From: Candidatus Borrarchaeota archaeon
Lineage (GTDB): Archaea; Asgardarchaeota; Sifarchaeia; Borrarchaeales; Borrarchaeaceae
Assembly: GCA_016840645.1 (NCBI GenBank)
Contig: JAEORY010000021.1
Span: forward strand, 1 to 20,175
Length of the DNA stretch: 20,175 nt
Direction of reading: 5' to 3'
Translations under genes and position numbers: made by a program
Part shown: positions 7,501 to 15,641 of the stretch, one piece after another
How positions within the stretch are numbered: the first letter of the stretch is position 1
Layout of the letters: each line of letters begins with the position of its first letter
The notes under the pieces: generated by a model
Seen by the model: the letters and a program-made list of their open reading frames with translations, nothing else
Told to the model about the DNA's origin: nothing
The model's database searches: none

Positions 7501-8823
7501 GCGATAATTGAAGAAATACCGATACTGGTAGAGTCGTTAATTCTGGCCATTCCAGAGGTGATAGATGGTTTTGTGGCTGCCCTGCCTCGAATTATAGAAG
7601 GTCTAATCCGGCTCATACCACGATTAATCCAAGGTATAATTAGGAGCCTACCGACTCTATTTAGGGCGCTAATCAAGGTTAGTCCTTTAATAATTACTGA
7701 GTTGGTAAAAGAGGCCCCTAGGTTTATTACTTCATTAGTGAAAAATGTCCCGCAGATTGTAGCTGGGCTTGCAAAAGGTTTACTAGGTCTTGGTGGAATA
7801 TTTAAAGGTTTTGGTAGCGGTATCTTTGATACCTTTAGAAACCTTTTAAGTAATTTTAATCCAATCAACATATTCAGAAAGATATTCCGCTTCGATGGTG
7901 GTGGCCGTGGAGCGGTCGAGAAGTTTCTCGGGTTCGATTTCCCATTTATCAAATTTGCAAAAGGTGGTTTGGTTGGTGGCCGTTCTAGAGTAAGGGGTGA
8001 TAGCCAGCTTAATGATGTTGTGCCAGCAATGCTTTCCCCAGGGGAAGTTGTCTTGCCAAGGTCTGTTGTTAATAGCGGACCTGGAGCAATGGTGCGCTTT
8101 CTACAAGACATGGGATTGGCACCCAGAAAAATGTTTCTCGGTGGCCTAGTTGGTGGTCTAGTTGACTTCGTTGGTAACGCTGTCGGTACGGCAATTAACC
8201 TTGTAACTGACACCACTGGTTTTGTTTTTGAAGGAATCACCACAGGTGACATAGACAGGATTAGGGATGGTTTAAGAAACGGTTTAGATGAAATAGGTAG
8301 TAGTGGGTTTGAGTTAAGCAGTAATCTTCTAAGTGCATTAGGAATTGATGAACTCAATTTCATACCAAACCCACCAAGAGATCTCTTAAAATCTCTAAGG
8401 GAGTTAGGTGCCAACTTAAAACTAAGCGATGTCTTATCTAACCCGGTTAGGGCCGTATCAGACGCTGTTAGAAGTCTTTTGGATACAACACTAGGTGGAC
8501 CACTTAGAAGTGTTCTCAAGGCACCAGGATTACAACAGGGTGGGACTATACCACAAGGTTTTCCTAATGATAGTTTTATAGCTGGCCTAACCAGTGGTGA
8601 AACTGTTGTACCAAGAGATTTAACTCAAAGGTTAGATCGATTTATTAACAATAATGATTCTTCACCTGGAGAGTCAGCTCAAGGTTTAGATCGTGAAATC
8701 CTATTTAGGATTTTAGAGGCATTAGAGCGCCCACTTGTAGCAAGCGCACAAGTCGATTTTAACGAGGATACCCTCGCCGATATTATTTTGACTCTCAATA
8801 GAGGTAATAAAAGGTTAGCATGA
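4567..8823 (+). CDS. Tail tape measure protein
   Basis: A 1418-residue protein, the largest in the window. It sets tail length and is ejected ahead of the DNA. The N-terminal 100 residues are helical and coiled-coil-like. Hydrophobic stretches occur near residues 190-215, 450-480 and 585-610. Charged coiled coil runs about 690-850. Ten tandem 11-residue repeats, each with Pro at position 2 (pattern xPxxIxxxIxx), span residues 962-1071. The C-terminus carries two Gly-rich motifs common in tape measures: GDSQLNDVVPAMLSPGEVVLP (about 1139-1159) and a second copy around 1324-1350 (FIAGLTSGETVVPRDL). At roughly 0.15 nm per residue the length predicts a tail near 210 nm; that figure is an inference from the general rule. 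The start has an AAGGGG ribosome binding site, and the stop overlaps the HNH gene by ATGA. Confidence 0.93.
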   Translation: MADIKIDLTLANYAGIVKNLETINNSLKGLQKTTQKINTDAATKGFEKLNESVEQTNEELTKIDKLQKTVAGSFGAITSAVTLSVVAFNNQSKIISTFNNGTIRAATALQKLNIPFLNIEKTLTKANIGFANVVKGLAGTIDTSSKLARASVVLERGLFGLAINTGTLGAALVGLGTVLNQSTNAFADAIGQVSIFAGILLGSFSVVLTKIILDLSNFAFELGTSVVNAAKDASAAFADLDKSTFVFNRTVEGFNRVFGDAIGNTETWTKTIEELGMATGLTTKELRRSTTEIIQATSQMGLNEEQMKKLLKISVDYAAQTGKDTFQATVDFITALNGGAQSVIKYGVKLNEASVQQKLYKEGSDTIFKSLSDGQKIQARYNALLTQYAPIAGVAADITKTLAGQEQILETNVARVNEQFGKGTAIIERSNIVNFAYNKVLGNINDNVIATAGFLTALGGRFLQVAGFVGSLVLKLLLLQKAIKIVNILLSTNLAQTAFGTSIPFLNKSIVDLTRSTGASFVSFKSLTDIVKTAGSLISATAKNITAGFLGISTSALSFTTVIRGVFLKAVVGAKTAVLALSKAFLVLLANPVVLTVVAISAAIFGLFKGLQELEKQTGALSTVWEVFTEVLEATSSVLDPLIDSFVSLGKTIVTIANKAFGFFVAQLSRLISLGITLLKKNPFDIFGQEQLKRLEEANKKLVAFGTAAEGVDFDLRKLNKTTKKASEDFKKLESDAEGAGSRGIKELESSIKSIETRLRDFGKGPLEIAKRNFNEEKKIVEDSLNAKIISREKANETILGLTREFQAKRRAIAQDAREKRRKELLELERLEQQAAQRTAEIRNKFEGAIGVAAGDPLGQLIGGAEKFRDTITEGFSAEEIKKFKTEIDGLGDSFGIGIASGFATKVLDGASGAKDLIVGGATALVDTVVPGLGKAVGPIFDAFAQGPEATKAFVKDFTRAIPNLIKNIILAAPAFIEAIIEEIPILVESLILAIPEVIDGFVAALPRIIEGLIRLIPRLIQGIIRSLPTLFRALIKVSPLIITELVKEAPRFITSLVKNVPQIVAGLAKGLLGLGGIFKGFGSGIFDTFRNLLSNFNPINIFRKIFRFDGGGRGAVEKFLGFDFPFIKFAKGGLVGGRSRVRGDSQLNDVVPAMLSPGEVVLPRSVVNSGPGAMVRFLQDMGLAPRKMFLGGLVGGLVDFVGNAVGTAINLVTDTTGFVFEGITTGDIDRIRDGLRNGLDEIGSSGFELSSNLLSALGIDELNFIPNPPRDLLKSLRELGANLKLSDVLSNPVRAVSDAVRSLLDTTLGGPLRSVLKAPGLQQGGTIPQGFPNDSFIAGLTSGETVVPRDLTQRLDRFINNNDSSPGESAQGLDREILFRILEALERPLVASAQVDFNEDTLADIILTLNRGNKRLA
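7450..7779 (+). repeat. Ten tandem 33-bp (11-residue) repeats in the tape measure gene
   Basis: The protein reads as ten consecutive 11-residue units, for example IPNLIKNIILA, IPEVIDGFVAA, LPRIIEGLIRL and VPQIVAGLAKG. Proline is fixed at position 2 and hydrophobic residues sit at 4-5 and 8-9. DNA copies have diverged, so the repeat is clear only in the protein. Confidence 0.85.
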
Positions 8824-9260
8824 ATATAGAATTAACACAGGGTAAGACAGCTATTATTGATGATGATGATTATGATCTAGTGAAAAATTATAAGTGGTGT
8901 GCAGTCACTCATGATAAAGGTCGAATTTTTTATGCCTGTGCGTGGGTTAACGGTAAAAGAATAAAAATGCATAAGTTAATTATGGATTGCCCACAAAAAA
9001 TGGTTATAGATCATATTGATCATGATGGTTTAAATAACAAAAGAGAAAATCTAAGGCAGTTAACAAAGCGTGGTAATCGCTGGAACAGTTTACCTAATAG
9101 GAATAGCAAGTCGGGTCTTAAATACGTAACGAAATTCAAAGATAAGTGGCAATCAAGAGTCATGAGGGAAGGGAAGAGAGTATTCTTAGGTAACTACGAT
9201 ACTCCAGAAGAAGCCAGTATAATTGGGCACTGGTACGAACAGGAGGTGGGTTATCGCTGA
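8820..9260 (+). CDS. HNH homing endonuclease with AP2-like DNA-binding domain
   Basis: A 146-residue free-standing homing endonuclease. Residues 4-27 (ELTQGKTAIIDDDDYDLVKNYKW) are the common N-terminal lead of this HNH subfamily. The HNH core follows: MHKL at 50-53, then IDHIDHDGLNNKRENLR with Asp64-His65 and Asn72/Asn73. Residues about 98-132 (GLKYVTKF, then KRVFLGNYDTPEEA) look like an AP2-type DNA-binding domain. It makes a site-specific nick or break that promotes its own spread to related phages. It overlaps the tape measure stop by ATGA and sits between two genes that are normally adjacent, so it is an insertion. Its last codons carry the AGGAGG sequence that may serve the next gene. 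I see no group I intron around it. Confidence 0.85.
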   Translation: MNIELTQGKTAIIDDDDYDLVKNYKWCAVTHDKGRIFYACAWVNGKRIKMHKLIMDCPQKMVIDHIDHDGLNNKRENLRQLTKRGNRWNSLPNRNSKSGLKYVTKFKDKWQSRVMREGKRVFLGNYDTPEEASIIGHWYEQEVGYR

Positions 9261-9282
9261 TACAAATCAGAGAATCCGATTT

Positions 9283-10395
9283 ATGGCCAACAACCTGGCA
9301 TCTTTGAATGTTAATGCTTTTACATTCTCTAGCGAGGTAACAGGTTTTGAGGCAAGTAATGCATTCAACTCTTTTAGATCGAGCACCTGGAGAACTTCAG
9401 GTTTCTTCAGGATTACATCGGGCTCGAATGATGAAATACATATTAATGATGGGTCAGATAAGTCTGCGACCATTGCTTCGGGAGAATATACGACGGCAGC
9501 TTCTCTGGCAACGGCAATACAGACAGCTCTTAATGGAGTATCAGCGAACTGGACAGTTACCTACGATACTGCGGGAGGCTCATACAAATTCACTATTGGA
9601 AACTCTGGCTCGGTTACCCTCAAACTTTCCACAACTACAAATGCGGTATGGAATACAATCGGATACACAGGCACAACCGACTTAACAGGGACGAGTTTCC
9701 CAGCACAGGAGCAAAGAGCACATGATCCGGTCGTTGGTGAATTTATTACTTTGGATTTTGGTGGCATACTTCCTGTCACTTTTGCTGGCGTTATATCAGA
9801 TGTGGCCGTCAGCTTTGGACTATCGTCAAGTGCTGTTGTTACCCTTGAAGGAAACAACATCAACGACTTTACTAGTCCTCCCTTCACTAAGACCTTAACC
9901 GTAAATGCTCAAGGAATATTTGAATTTAATGTTTTAGATACACCGGCAACTTACCGCTTCTGGCGACTAAGATTTGTCGACCCCTATAATTCTATACAAG
10001 GTCCGAACCTTGAGTTTGGTAACATCTACTTAGGGGATTTCCAAACCTTAACAGGGGCAAATATTCAGGCAGGTTTTGTAGATACGCTTGATGACCCATC
10101 TAAAAGGTCAGAGTCCGAGGGTGGTGTTCTTTATTTTGATAAGCGTACAAAATTTACAAGATTTAGTAACTTGGCCATAAGATTTATGGAAGATGCCGAC
10201 AAACAGATCATTAAAGATGTTTTCTCAACTGTCGGCACTACTGAGCCATTCTATGTTGCCCTTGATCCTCTTAGTAGGATTAACTCTAACACAACAGAAT
10301 TTACTAAATTTGTTATTTTTGATAGTGAGCCACAATTCACCTCTATAGGGTCATGTTATTTTAACACTGTCTTGAATTTAAGGGAGGTAGTCTAA
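9283..10395 (+). CDS. Distal tail protein / tail tip adaptor
   Basis: A protein of about 370 residues directly after the tape measure region, the place of the distal tail (Dit-like) protein joining tube to tip. From the ATG at 9283 it begins MANNLASLNVNAFTFSSEVT and continues EASNAFNSFRSSTWRTSG, an N-terminal pattern I associate with phage tip proteins. Nucleotides about 9412-9720 encode the inserted beta module shared with the tube protein (NDGSDKSATI ... WNTIGYTGTTDLTG). The C-terminal part (about residues 260-370) is a second tail-type domain. The start is uncertain. ATG 9283 lacks a good ribosome binding site. An in-frame ATC at 9253 lies 6 bases after AGGAGG (9241-9246), giving 10 extra residues, and a TTG at 9223 is also in frame. 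I use the ATG conservatively. Confidence 0.75.
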   Translation: MANNLASLNVNAFTFSSEVTGFEASNAFNSFRSSTWRTSGFFRITSGSNDEIHINDGSDKSATIASGEYTTAASLATAIQTALNGVSANWTVTYDTAGGSYKFTIGNSGSVTLKLSTTTNAVWNTIGYTGTTDLTGTSFPAQEQRAHDPVVGEFITLDFGGILPVTFAGVISDVAVSFGLSSSAVVTLEGNNINDFTSPPFTKTLTVNAQGIFEFNVLDTPATYRFWRLRFVDPYNSIQGPNLEFGNIYLGDFQTLTGANIQAGFVDTLDDPSKRSESEGGVLYFDKRTKFTRFSNLAIRFMEDADKQIIKDVFSTVGTTEPFYVALDPLSRINSNTTEFTKFVIFDSEPQFTSIGSCYFNTVLNLREVV

Positions 10396-10884
10396 ATGGC
10401 ATTTTTACAATTTGCGAAGAAACAAATGATCGAGGCCTTAGACACGTCGGAGAAAATGGACCTAGGGGGTATTCAGCCATCTCAAAGTGGAGAGTTGAAA
10501 TATATCACTATAGGCCTTTTTAAACTTGGATCACTTGCGGCAGCGACTAAGGTAAAAATAGGACTGCACTTATCAACTGATTTCACCGCTGCTTATGCTT
10601 TTTCTGACGAAATTTTTATAACAGATATAGAGTCAGCAGAGGATAACATCACAACAGATACATGGCGGGCAGTAGTTAGGTTTGATTTTAACCGGCCAAA
10701 CATTAACAAAAACCAAGAGTATAGGTTATCATTGCAAACAGTGGACTACACCAGAAATGGCAACACGGCCTATTTGGGATCTGTTAGGGATGAGCCCTAT
10801 CCAATATATTCATTAGCTGGCGCTAATTATGGAATAGAATATCCGGCCTCTAAGGCCTTATTTGCTTTTCAGGAACCGACATAA
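10396..10884 (+). CDS. Putative tail tip / baseplate protein
   Basis: A 162-residue, beta-rich protein that starts immediately after the stop codon of the distal tail gene and whose stop overlaps the next start (TAATG). It has no membrane segment or catalytic motif. Stretches such as ELKYITIGLFKLG, VKIGLHLSTDF and EYRLSLQTVDYTRNGNTAYL suggest a beta-sandwich, perhaps a carbohydrate-binding or structural tip component. I do not recognise the family. Its role in the tail tip is inferred only from being between the distal tail and hub-like genes, in the same tightly coupled set. Confidence 0.6.
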   Translation: MAFLQFAKKQMIEALDTSEKMDLGGIQPSQSGELKYITIGLFKLGSLAAATKVKIGLHLSTDFTAAYAFSDEIFITDIESAEDNITTDTWRAVVRFDFNRPNINKNQEYRLSLQTVDYTRNGNTAYLGSVRDEPYPIYSLAGANYGIEYPASKALFAFQEPT

Positions 10885-12890
10885 TGGCCAATAATTTTGA
10901 GACAGTAAAAGGTAATGCGGCCTCTGAGAAATTCAACCTTATAAGACTTGAGCCAGCAAGGGCAGTTGAAGGAGATCTAACCTTAGATAGTGGAACAACG
11001 TATACGGCAACTTTTGCTTTTACTAATATATCAAGGATTTTAGTTGACGGAGTTACTTATACTGAAGTTAATTCTTCTCCATCAAGTGGTGAATATTCCT
11101 TTAGCGAATCAACTAAACTCATCACTATTAATCTTGGGGCTGCTCTTACTACTCAAAGAGTGATATGCTTTTATTACCACTTCTACTCTACAGATAAGGC
11201 TAGGGTAGCAAATGAAGACCCTGAAAATACATCTACAACATTAAGAGGTTGGCAGCCAAGGGTTGCTAGTGAACCTACGTTTGATTTCAATTTAAAAGAT
11301 GTGACAGAGGGATTTTTATCTACATCGAATAGCTCAGTAAGACTACACAACGAAGATTCATTTTTCGAGCAATACCTCACTGACAATGACTCGTTTTCAA
11401 ATAAAAATATCACTATTTGGCAGGGGATAGATACAGTTGAAAACATTAAGCTTGTTTATAGGGGTCAAATCAACCGTTTATCAATTGGAAGAAAGGTAAA
11501 CATTCAATTCTTTGATGAATATGCAAAATTAAACAGACAACTTTATTCCAATGGCACATATTTAAACTCTACATACAACTCAACAAGGTTTTCAAACTTA
11601 CACCCTCCAAAAGAAAACCTTCCCATTCATAAGCTGTATGCCGAGTTGACTACATACAAGGTAATTGATGAAGGTACAGCTTCGGGACTCCACAGGGTCG
11701 ACGGGAGACGCCTTATGGAGGCCCACTGTACCAACTTTTCAACCACAATATCCACGTCAACCAACCGAGAATGGGGCACAATTTTAAGCGAGGGCGATTA
11801 TGGCATACAATCAGACACTATCAGCGCTGTTGATCACACTGATGCTAATTTTTCTTTGCTTACTGTTGGTGCTAACAAACCTTATAGAATCGGTGATACG
11901 CTGGAGGTTGCGTCCACAAAGTATGTGCGAGTCCTCTACTTTGATGATGGGGCCGATCAAATAAAGACAACTAAAGACGCAACAATAACCACTTCTAGTA
12001 GCGTAACAAGGCCAGGGATTAGTGTTATCGTCATCGAACAAGATAGTGTCCTCTATTATGCTTTATATGGTCGGGATTATTCTGTATCTAACACTGGAAA
12101 TCCTAATGACATTATCAAAGTGACCTTTGTGAATAATTTTGAGGCCACACTGGGAATGAATGCTCTTAACCCTGACACTGATACAGTAAGGTTTAGGGCA
12201 TGGGCGGACACAGGGAAAAGTTTACTTCACGGCGATGTGGTTAAAGAATTTATTGAGGAGTCGGGTCTTACTGTAAATACGGCCAGTATCACCCAGGCAA
12301 ACACAGACTCAACTGTAAAAACAAATTTTTATATCCCTCACTATCAAGAACAAGAATTTAAATCTATTGCCGAGAATATTGAAGATATCTTAAAAAGCAC
12401 ACTTGGTTACATCTTTTTAAACAATGACCTTGAAATGGGGTATAGTTTATTCGCCGCTCCATCCAGTACGACAGAAGTCACTGATAGAGAAATCTTACTA
12501 GATAGTTTCCAAACAAATATTGAATACAACGATGTCAGAGACTCCATAAGGCCAGAAAATGTTCATGACATATTAGAGTTGGATTTCTCTAACGCAGGGT
12601 TGGAAAATACAAAAGCATTATATTTACATGAAGTGTCAAAGCAAAAAAGCTATGTACATGTCCTTGCGGACACTTCTAGGATGAGTACAATCTTAGGCCT
12701 ACTAGCAGAACGCAAGGCCCTTTATAAATTTCGCACAAAAATCAGACCTGATACTATTATAGGAGACGAGTTTGAAATTGACCGCGAAGATCTTATCGGG
12801 AATGTGGGCGATAGGGATATCGCAATTGTCTCTGTCCAGAAAAAATCAACTGAAGTAACCTTATCAGGATATGACTTACTAGGTTTATAG
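10884..12890 (+). CDS. Tail hub / central tail tip protein
   Basis: A 668-residue virion protein. An N-terminal beta domain (about 20-105, with SRILVDGVTYTEVNSSPSSG) is followed by a segment with WQPR, FDFNLKDVTEGFLS, VRLHNEDSFFEQYL and ITIWQGI ... VYRGQINRLSIG, a pattern I associate with siphophage tip proteins that build the hub under the tube. The C-terminal part (about 475-668) includes TLGYIFLNNDLEMGYSL and ends in DREDLIGNVGDRDIAIVSVQ, a beta domain typical of hub/baseplate proteins. It is coupled to its upstream neighbour by TAATG and followed 9 bases later by the fibre gene. Function is assigned by pattern and gene order; the family is not certain. Confidence 0.65.
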   Translation: MANNFETVKGNAASEKFNLIRLEPARAVEGDLTLDSGTTYTATFAFTNISRILVDGVTYTEVNSSPSSGEYSFSESTKLITINLGAALTTQRVICFYYHFYSTDKARVANEDPENTSTTLRGWQPRVASEPTFDFNLKDVTEGFLSTSNSSVRLHNEDSFFEQYLTDNDSFSNKNITIWQGIDTVENIKLVYRGQINRLSIGRKVNIQFFDEYAKLNRQLYSNGTYLNSTYNSTRFSNLHPPKENLPIHKLYAELTTYKVIDEGTASGLHRVDGRRLMEAHCTNFSTTISTSTNREWGTILSEGDYGIQSDTISAVDHTDANFSLLTVGANKPYRIGDTLEVASTKYVRVLYFDDGADQIKTTKDATITTSSSVTRPGISVIVIEQDSVLYYALYGRDYSVSNTGNPNDIIKVTFVNNFEATLGMNALNPDTDTVRFRAWADTGKSLLHGDVVKEFIEESGLTVNTASITQANTDSTVKTNFYIPHYQEQEFKSIAENIEDILKSTLGYIFLNNDLEMGYSLFAAPSSTTEVTDREILLDSFQTNIEYNDVRDSIRPENVHDILELDFSNAGLENTKALYLHEVSKQKSYVHVLADTSRMSTILGLLAERKALYKFRTKIRPDTIIGDEFEIDREDLIGNVGDRDIAIVSVQKKSTEVTLSGYDLLGL

Positions 12891-12899
12891 GAGTGTCGC

Positions 12900-15596
12900 A
12901 TGGCAGAAATCAAGAACTTGGAATTTGTGGAGGGTACAGATGTCACGGCCCCTACAACCGCTATACTAGAAGTGGGAACTGCCGACGCGGCTTCCTCACT
13001 TCAAGCAGTAAACATCGCCTATCTGTCCTCCATTGGAGCAGGCCTTAAAAACAATATCAATGCAGCAGTTGACCCCACAGCAACTGATGATGGTCCTGAT
13101 GGGGGCTACTCAGTAGGCTCAATGTGGTTCAACACCACGGCATCCCCGACTAGAATCTGGATTGCCACTGATGTAACAGACGATGCGGCAGTTTGGAAAC
13201 ACATGATGACAATTGCCGATGCCCAGACGATCACAGGGGCAAAAAGTTTCAGTGCTGATGTAACAGTCACTGATGCTACATCAGCAACCTCCACCACCAC
13301 AGGTGCATTAAAAGTGACTGGTGGTATCTCAACTCAGGAAAACCTACACGTAGGAGGAGATCTTGTAGTTGAGGGTGCAACAACAACCTTAAACACCGCA
13401 ACGCTCGACGTCGAAGATGCGAACATCACAGTTAACAAGGGTGGAAATGATGCCTCTTCAGAAGGCTCTGGTTTAACTGTAGAGCGAACGGCGACAGATG
13501 GTAGCCTAGTTTATGAAGATGCCCTTACAAGTAAGTTTAAAGCTGGTCCTAGCGGCACTGAGAGTGAAGTGATGACAGTTGGTACAGCACAAACTGTATC
13601 AGGGGCCAAAACTTATACGGCCATCAATGATCATGAAGAAGCTCTTAACATGAAACAAGTCACCACGCCTGCCAATCCGGCATCAGGTGACAATCGTCTC
13701 TATTTCAAAAATGACGACAAGTTATATAAGCTTAACTCTAGCGGTCTTGAGGAAGAGGTGGGAAGCGGTGGAGGTGGTGGGCTTGATACTTTCTACCAAG
13801 AAGACTTTAGTGCAATAACAGCAAGTGACTGGAGCACTGGTGACAACGCCACATTTATGAGTTCCCCAACGGCAGGGACTGGTGGAACAACTGGAACCAC
13901 AACACTACCAAACACTACAAGTGCCATAAGAGAAGGCAACGACCTAAAGTACGTACAGGCATCAGGTTCACTAAATGACTATATCGCCTGCCCAGAAATC
14001 ACTATCTATGAGAAAATGCAAAATAACTTCGTAGGTCTAGTACTTGGCGGTGTAATCTACGATGGAGATGATGGTGACATCGTAGCGGTCCTTTATGATG
14101 AAACAAATGATGTTGTACTTTCAGATGATACATGGATTATTGAGGCCAATGGAGGTACATCGAAAAGACATGTTTTTAACGTCTTTATACCAGATGGTGT
14201 TACATCGCTAAGATGGGGTATACAGACCAAGGTTGAAAACATAGGCGCTTCTCTACAAATTGACGATGTTGAGCTAACAACCAACCCTTTTGTCATTGCT
14301 GATTTTAGTAATATAACAGATTTTCAAGACTATACTCCGGGCACTAATGGATTTGGTACTATTGCCGATCCACAGGTGAGGTATAAACAAGTAGGCGACC
14401 TCGTTTACATTAGAGGCTACTTTCAGTCAGGCACAACAACCGCCGTCGAGGCCAGAATTGACTTACCAAATGGTTATACGGCATCAGACAATACTGCCTC
14501 ATTTACTCCCTGTGGGATGCTATGGGTGGATGGATCAAGAGGGTTGTTTTGCATCGGTTATACTAGCTCAAGTCAAGGCTATGTTAAACTTGGTTATCAT
14601 GATCGGAGCGCCAACACTGATAAAGTGGCCGCTCAAAATGCATCAACTATTGTGCCATCCTCAACATATGTTCACTTTGAGTTTGCTGTTGAGGTTCAAG
14701 AGTTAACATCAAAAACCGAACACATAGTAACCCCAACTCGCATGGCCCAACCTGCGAGTGCAAATACTGCGGATACAACTCCAATTAGTTCGGGTGCATT
14801 AACGTTCATTGGGTTTACAACTGATTTTGATGATGATGGCCTCTTTGTTAATAGCGGATCAACAAACAATACCACGCATACCTCGACCACTTATTACCTT
14901 GTCCCTCGGGATGGGAAATTTAGAGTGGGTGGGCAAGTGTATTCAACAGACACCGATATTGACTCTGATGAACGACTAGATATTATAATTGCGGTGAATG
15001 GGGTAGAGGTAAAAAAACATCGTTATGAATCATTTGCATCTTTATCGGTCCCGGCTATTGCTTGGGCCATTAACGATATAGTTAGCGTTAGTAAAGACGA
15101 TAAGATTTCAATTGCCGTCAACACTGGAACTGTAGGTGCAATAACCCTCGATGCAACTGCCTCACTAGGTTGGTTTACAGTTGAACAAGTAGACACCGTC
15201 CCGGTTTTAGGCGCGATACCTGGTCAAGTCCAAGTCTATTATTCAGGAAATGGAGGGGAGTCCATCACGGGGGATACAACCGATGTTACCTGGGATGATG
15301 TCACCGTTGATTCTCATAGCGCTTGGGATGGTAACAGCTTTACGGCCCCTGAAACAGGCCTCTACCATGTAGAGGGAGCTGCAAACCACACTACCTCAGC
15401 AGCAAGAACCTATAAGGCCTATGTAGATGGCGTACATAGGGCAAACTTCTTTAGAAGTCAGTCAGGAGAAGACATAGTTTACTTTAGTGGAGCAGTTTAC
15501 CTGCTTAAAAACGAAGTATTTTCAATGAGGGCCTCGACGAGTTCAACGCTTTCAGATTCTACGCTAAGCCATTGGATCGCTATTAGTAGGCGCTAG
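12900..15596 (+). CDS. Tail fibre / receptor-binding protein with tandem jelly-roll tips
   Basis: An 898-residue protein, the last virion gene and therefore the likely receptor-binding fibre. Residues 1-95 form a conserved base (GYSVGSMWFNTTASPTRIWI). Two fibre-type repeats follow, AQTITGAKSF near 107 and AQTVSGAKTY near 230, with repetitive beta shaft between. A Gly-rich hinge (GSGGGGG, about 288-294) leads to a beta-sandwich domain (about 297-460). A further domain follows (about 462-610, VGDLVYIRGYFQSGTT, RIDLPNGY). The C-terminus has two jelly-roll modules of C1q/TNF type: about 614-760 (LVPRDGKFRVGGQVYS) and 762-898 (WDGNSFTAPETGLYHVEGA). Such modules usually bind glycans or proteins and trimerise. 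The ribosome binding site is TAGGAG. Overall role is well supported; receptor unknown. Confidence 0.82.
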   Translation: MAEIKNLEFVEGTDVTAPTTAILEVGTADAASSLQAVNIAYLSSIGAGLKNNINAAVDPTATDDGPDGGYSVGSMWFNTTASPTRIWIATDVTDDAAVWKHMMTIADAQTITGAKSFSADVTVTDATSATSTTTGALKVTGGISTQENLHVGGDLVVEGATTTLNTATLDVEDANITVNKGGNDASSEGSGLTVERTATDGSLVYEDALTSKFKAGPSGTESEVMTVGTAQTVSGAKTYTAINDHEEALNMKQVTTPANPASGDNRLYFKNDDKLYKLNSSGLEEEVGSGGGGGLDTFYQEDFSAITASDWSTGDNATFMSSPTAGTGGTTGTTTLPNTTSAIREGNDLKYVQASGSLNDYIACPEITIYEKMQNNFVGLVLGGVIYDGDDGDIVAVLYDETNDVVLSDDTWIIEANGGTSKRHVFNVFIPDGVTSLRWGIQTKVENIGASLQIDDVELTTNPFVIADFSNITDFQDYTPGTNGFGTIADPQVRYKQVGDLVYIRGYFQSGTTTAVEARIDLPNGYTASDNTASFTPCGMLWVDGSRGLFCIGYTSSSQGYVKLGYHDRSANTDKVAAQNASTIVPSSTYVHFEFAVEVQELTSKTEHIVTPTRMAQPASANTADTTPISSGALTFIGFTTDFDDDGLFVNSGSTNNTTHTSTTYYLVPRDGKFRVGGQVYSTDTDIDSDERLDIIIAVNGVEVKKHRYESFASLSVPAIAWAINDIVSVSKDDKISIAVNTGTVGAITLDATASLGWFTVEQVDTVPVLGAIPGQVQVYYSGNGGESITGDTTDVTWDDVTVDSHSAWDGNSFTAPETGLYHVEGAANHTTSAARTYKAYVDGVHRANFFRSQSGEDIVYFSGAVYLLKNEVFSMRASTSSTLSDSTLSHWIAISRR

Positions 15597-15601
15597 AAGA
15601 T

Positions 15602-15636
15602 CCTCCCCCTTTTGATACAATAAATCAAAGGGAGGG
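15602..15636 (+). promoter_or_regulatory. Hairpin covering the ribosome binding site of the holin-like gene
   Basis: CCTCCC (15602-15607) pairs with GGGAGG (15630-15635) and TTTGAT (15611-15616) with ATCAAA (15624-15629), with a 3-base bulge and a 7-base loop (15617-15623). The 3' arm holds the Shine-Dalgarno AAGGGAGGG that lies 6 bases before the ATG at 15642. There is no U-run after the stem, so it fits translational control better than termination. Confidence 0.6.
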
Positions 15637-15641
15637 TGTTT

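Noticed and set aside
7143..8519. Long antisense frame (458 codons) opposite the tape measure gene
   Set aside because: It mirrors the low-complexity coding strand, has no ribosome binding site and looks like no known protein. The plus-strand tape measure is well supported over the same bases.
15602..15640. Intrinsic terminator between fibre and lysis genes
   Set aside because: The stem is strong but is followed by TGTTTATG, not a T-run, and it contains the next gene's ribosome binding site. It is kept as a regulatory hairpin.
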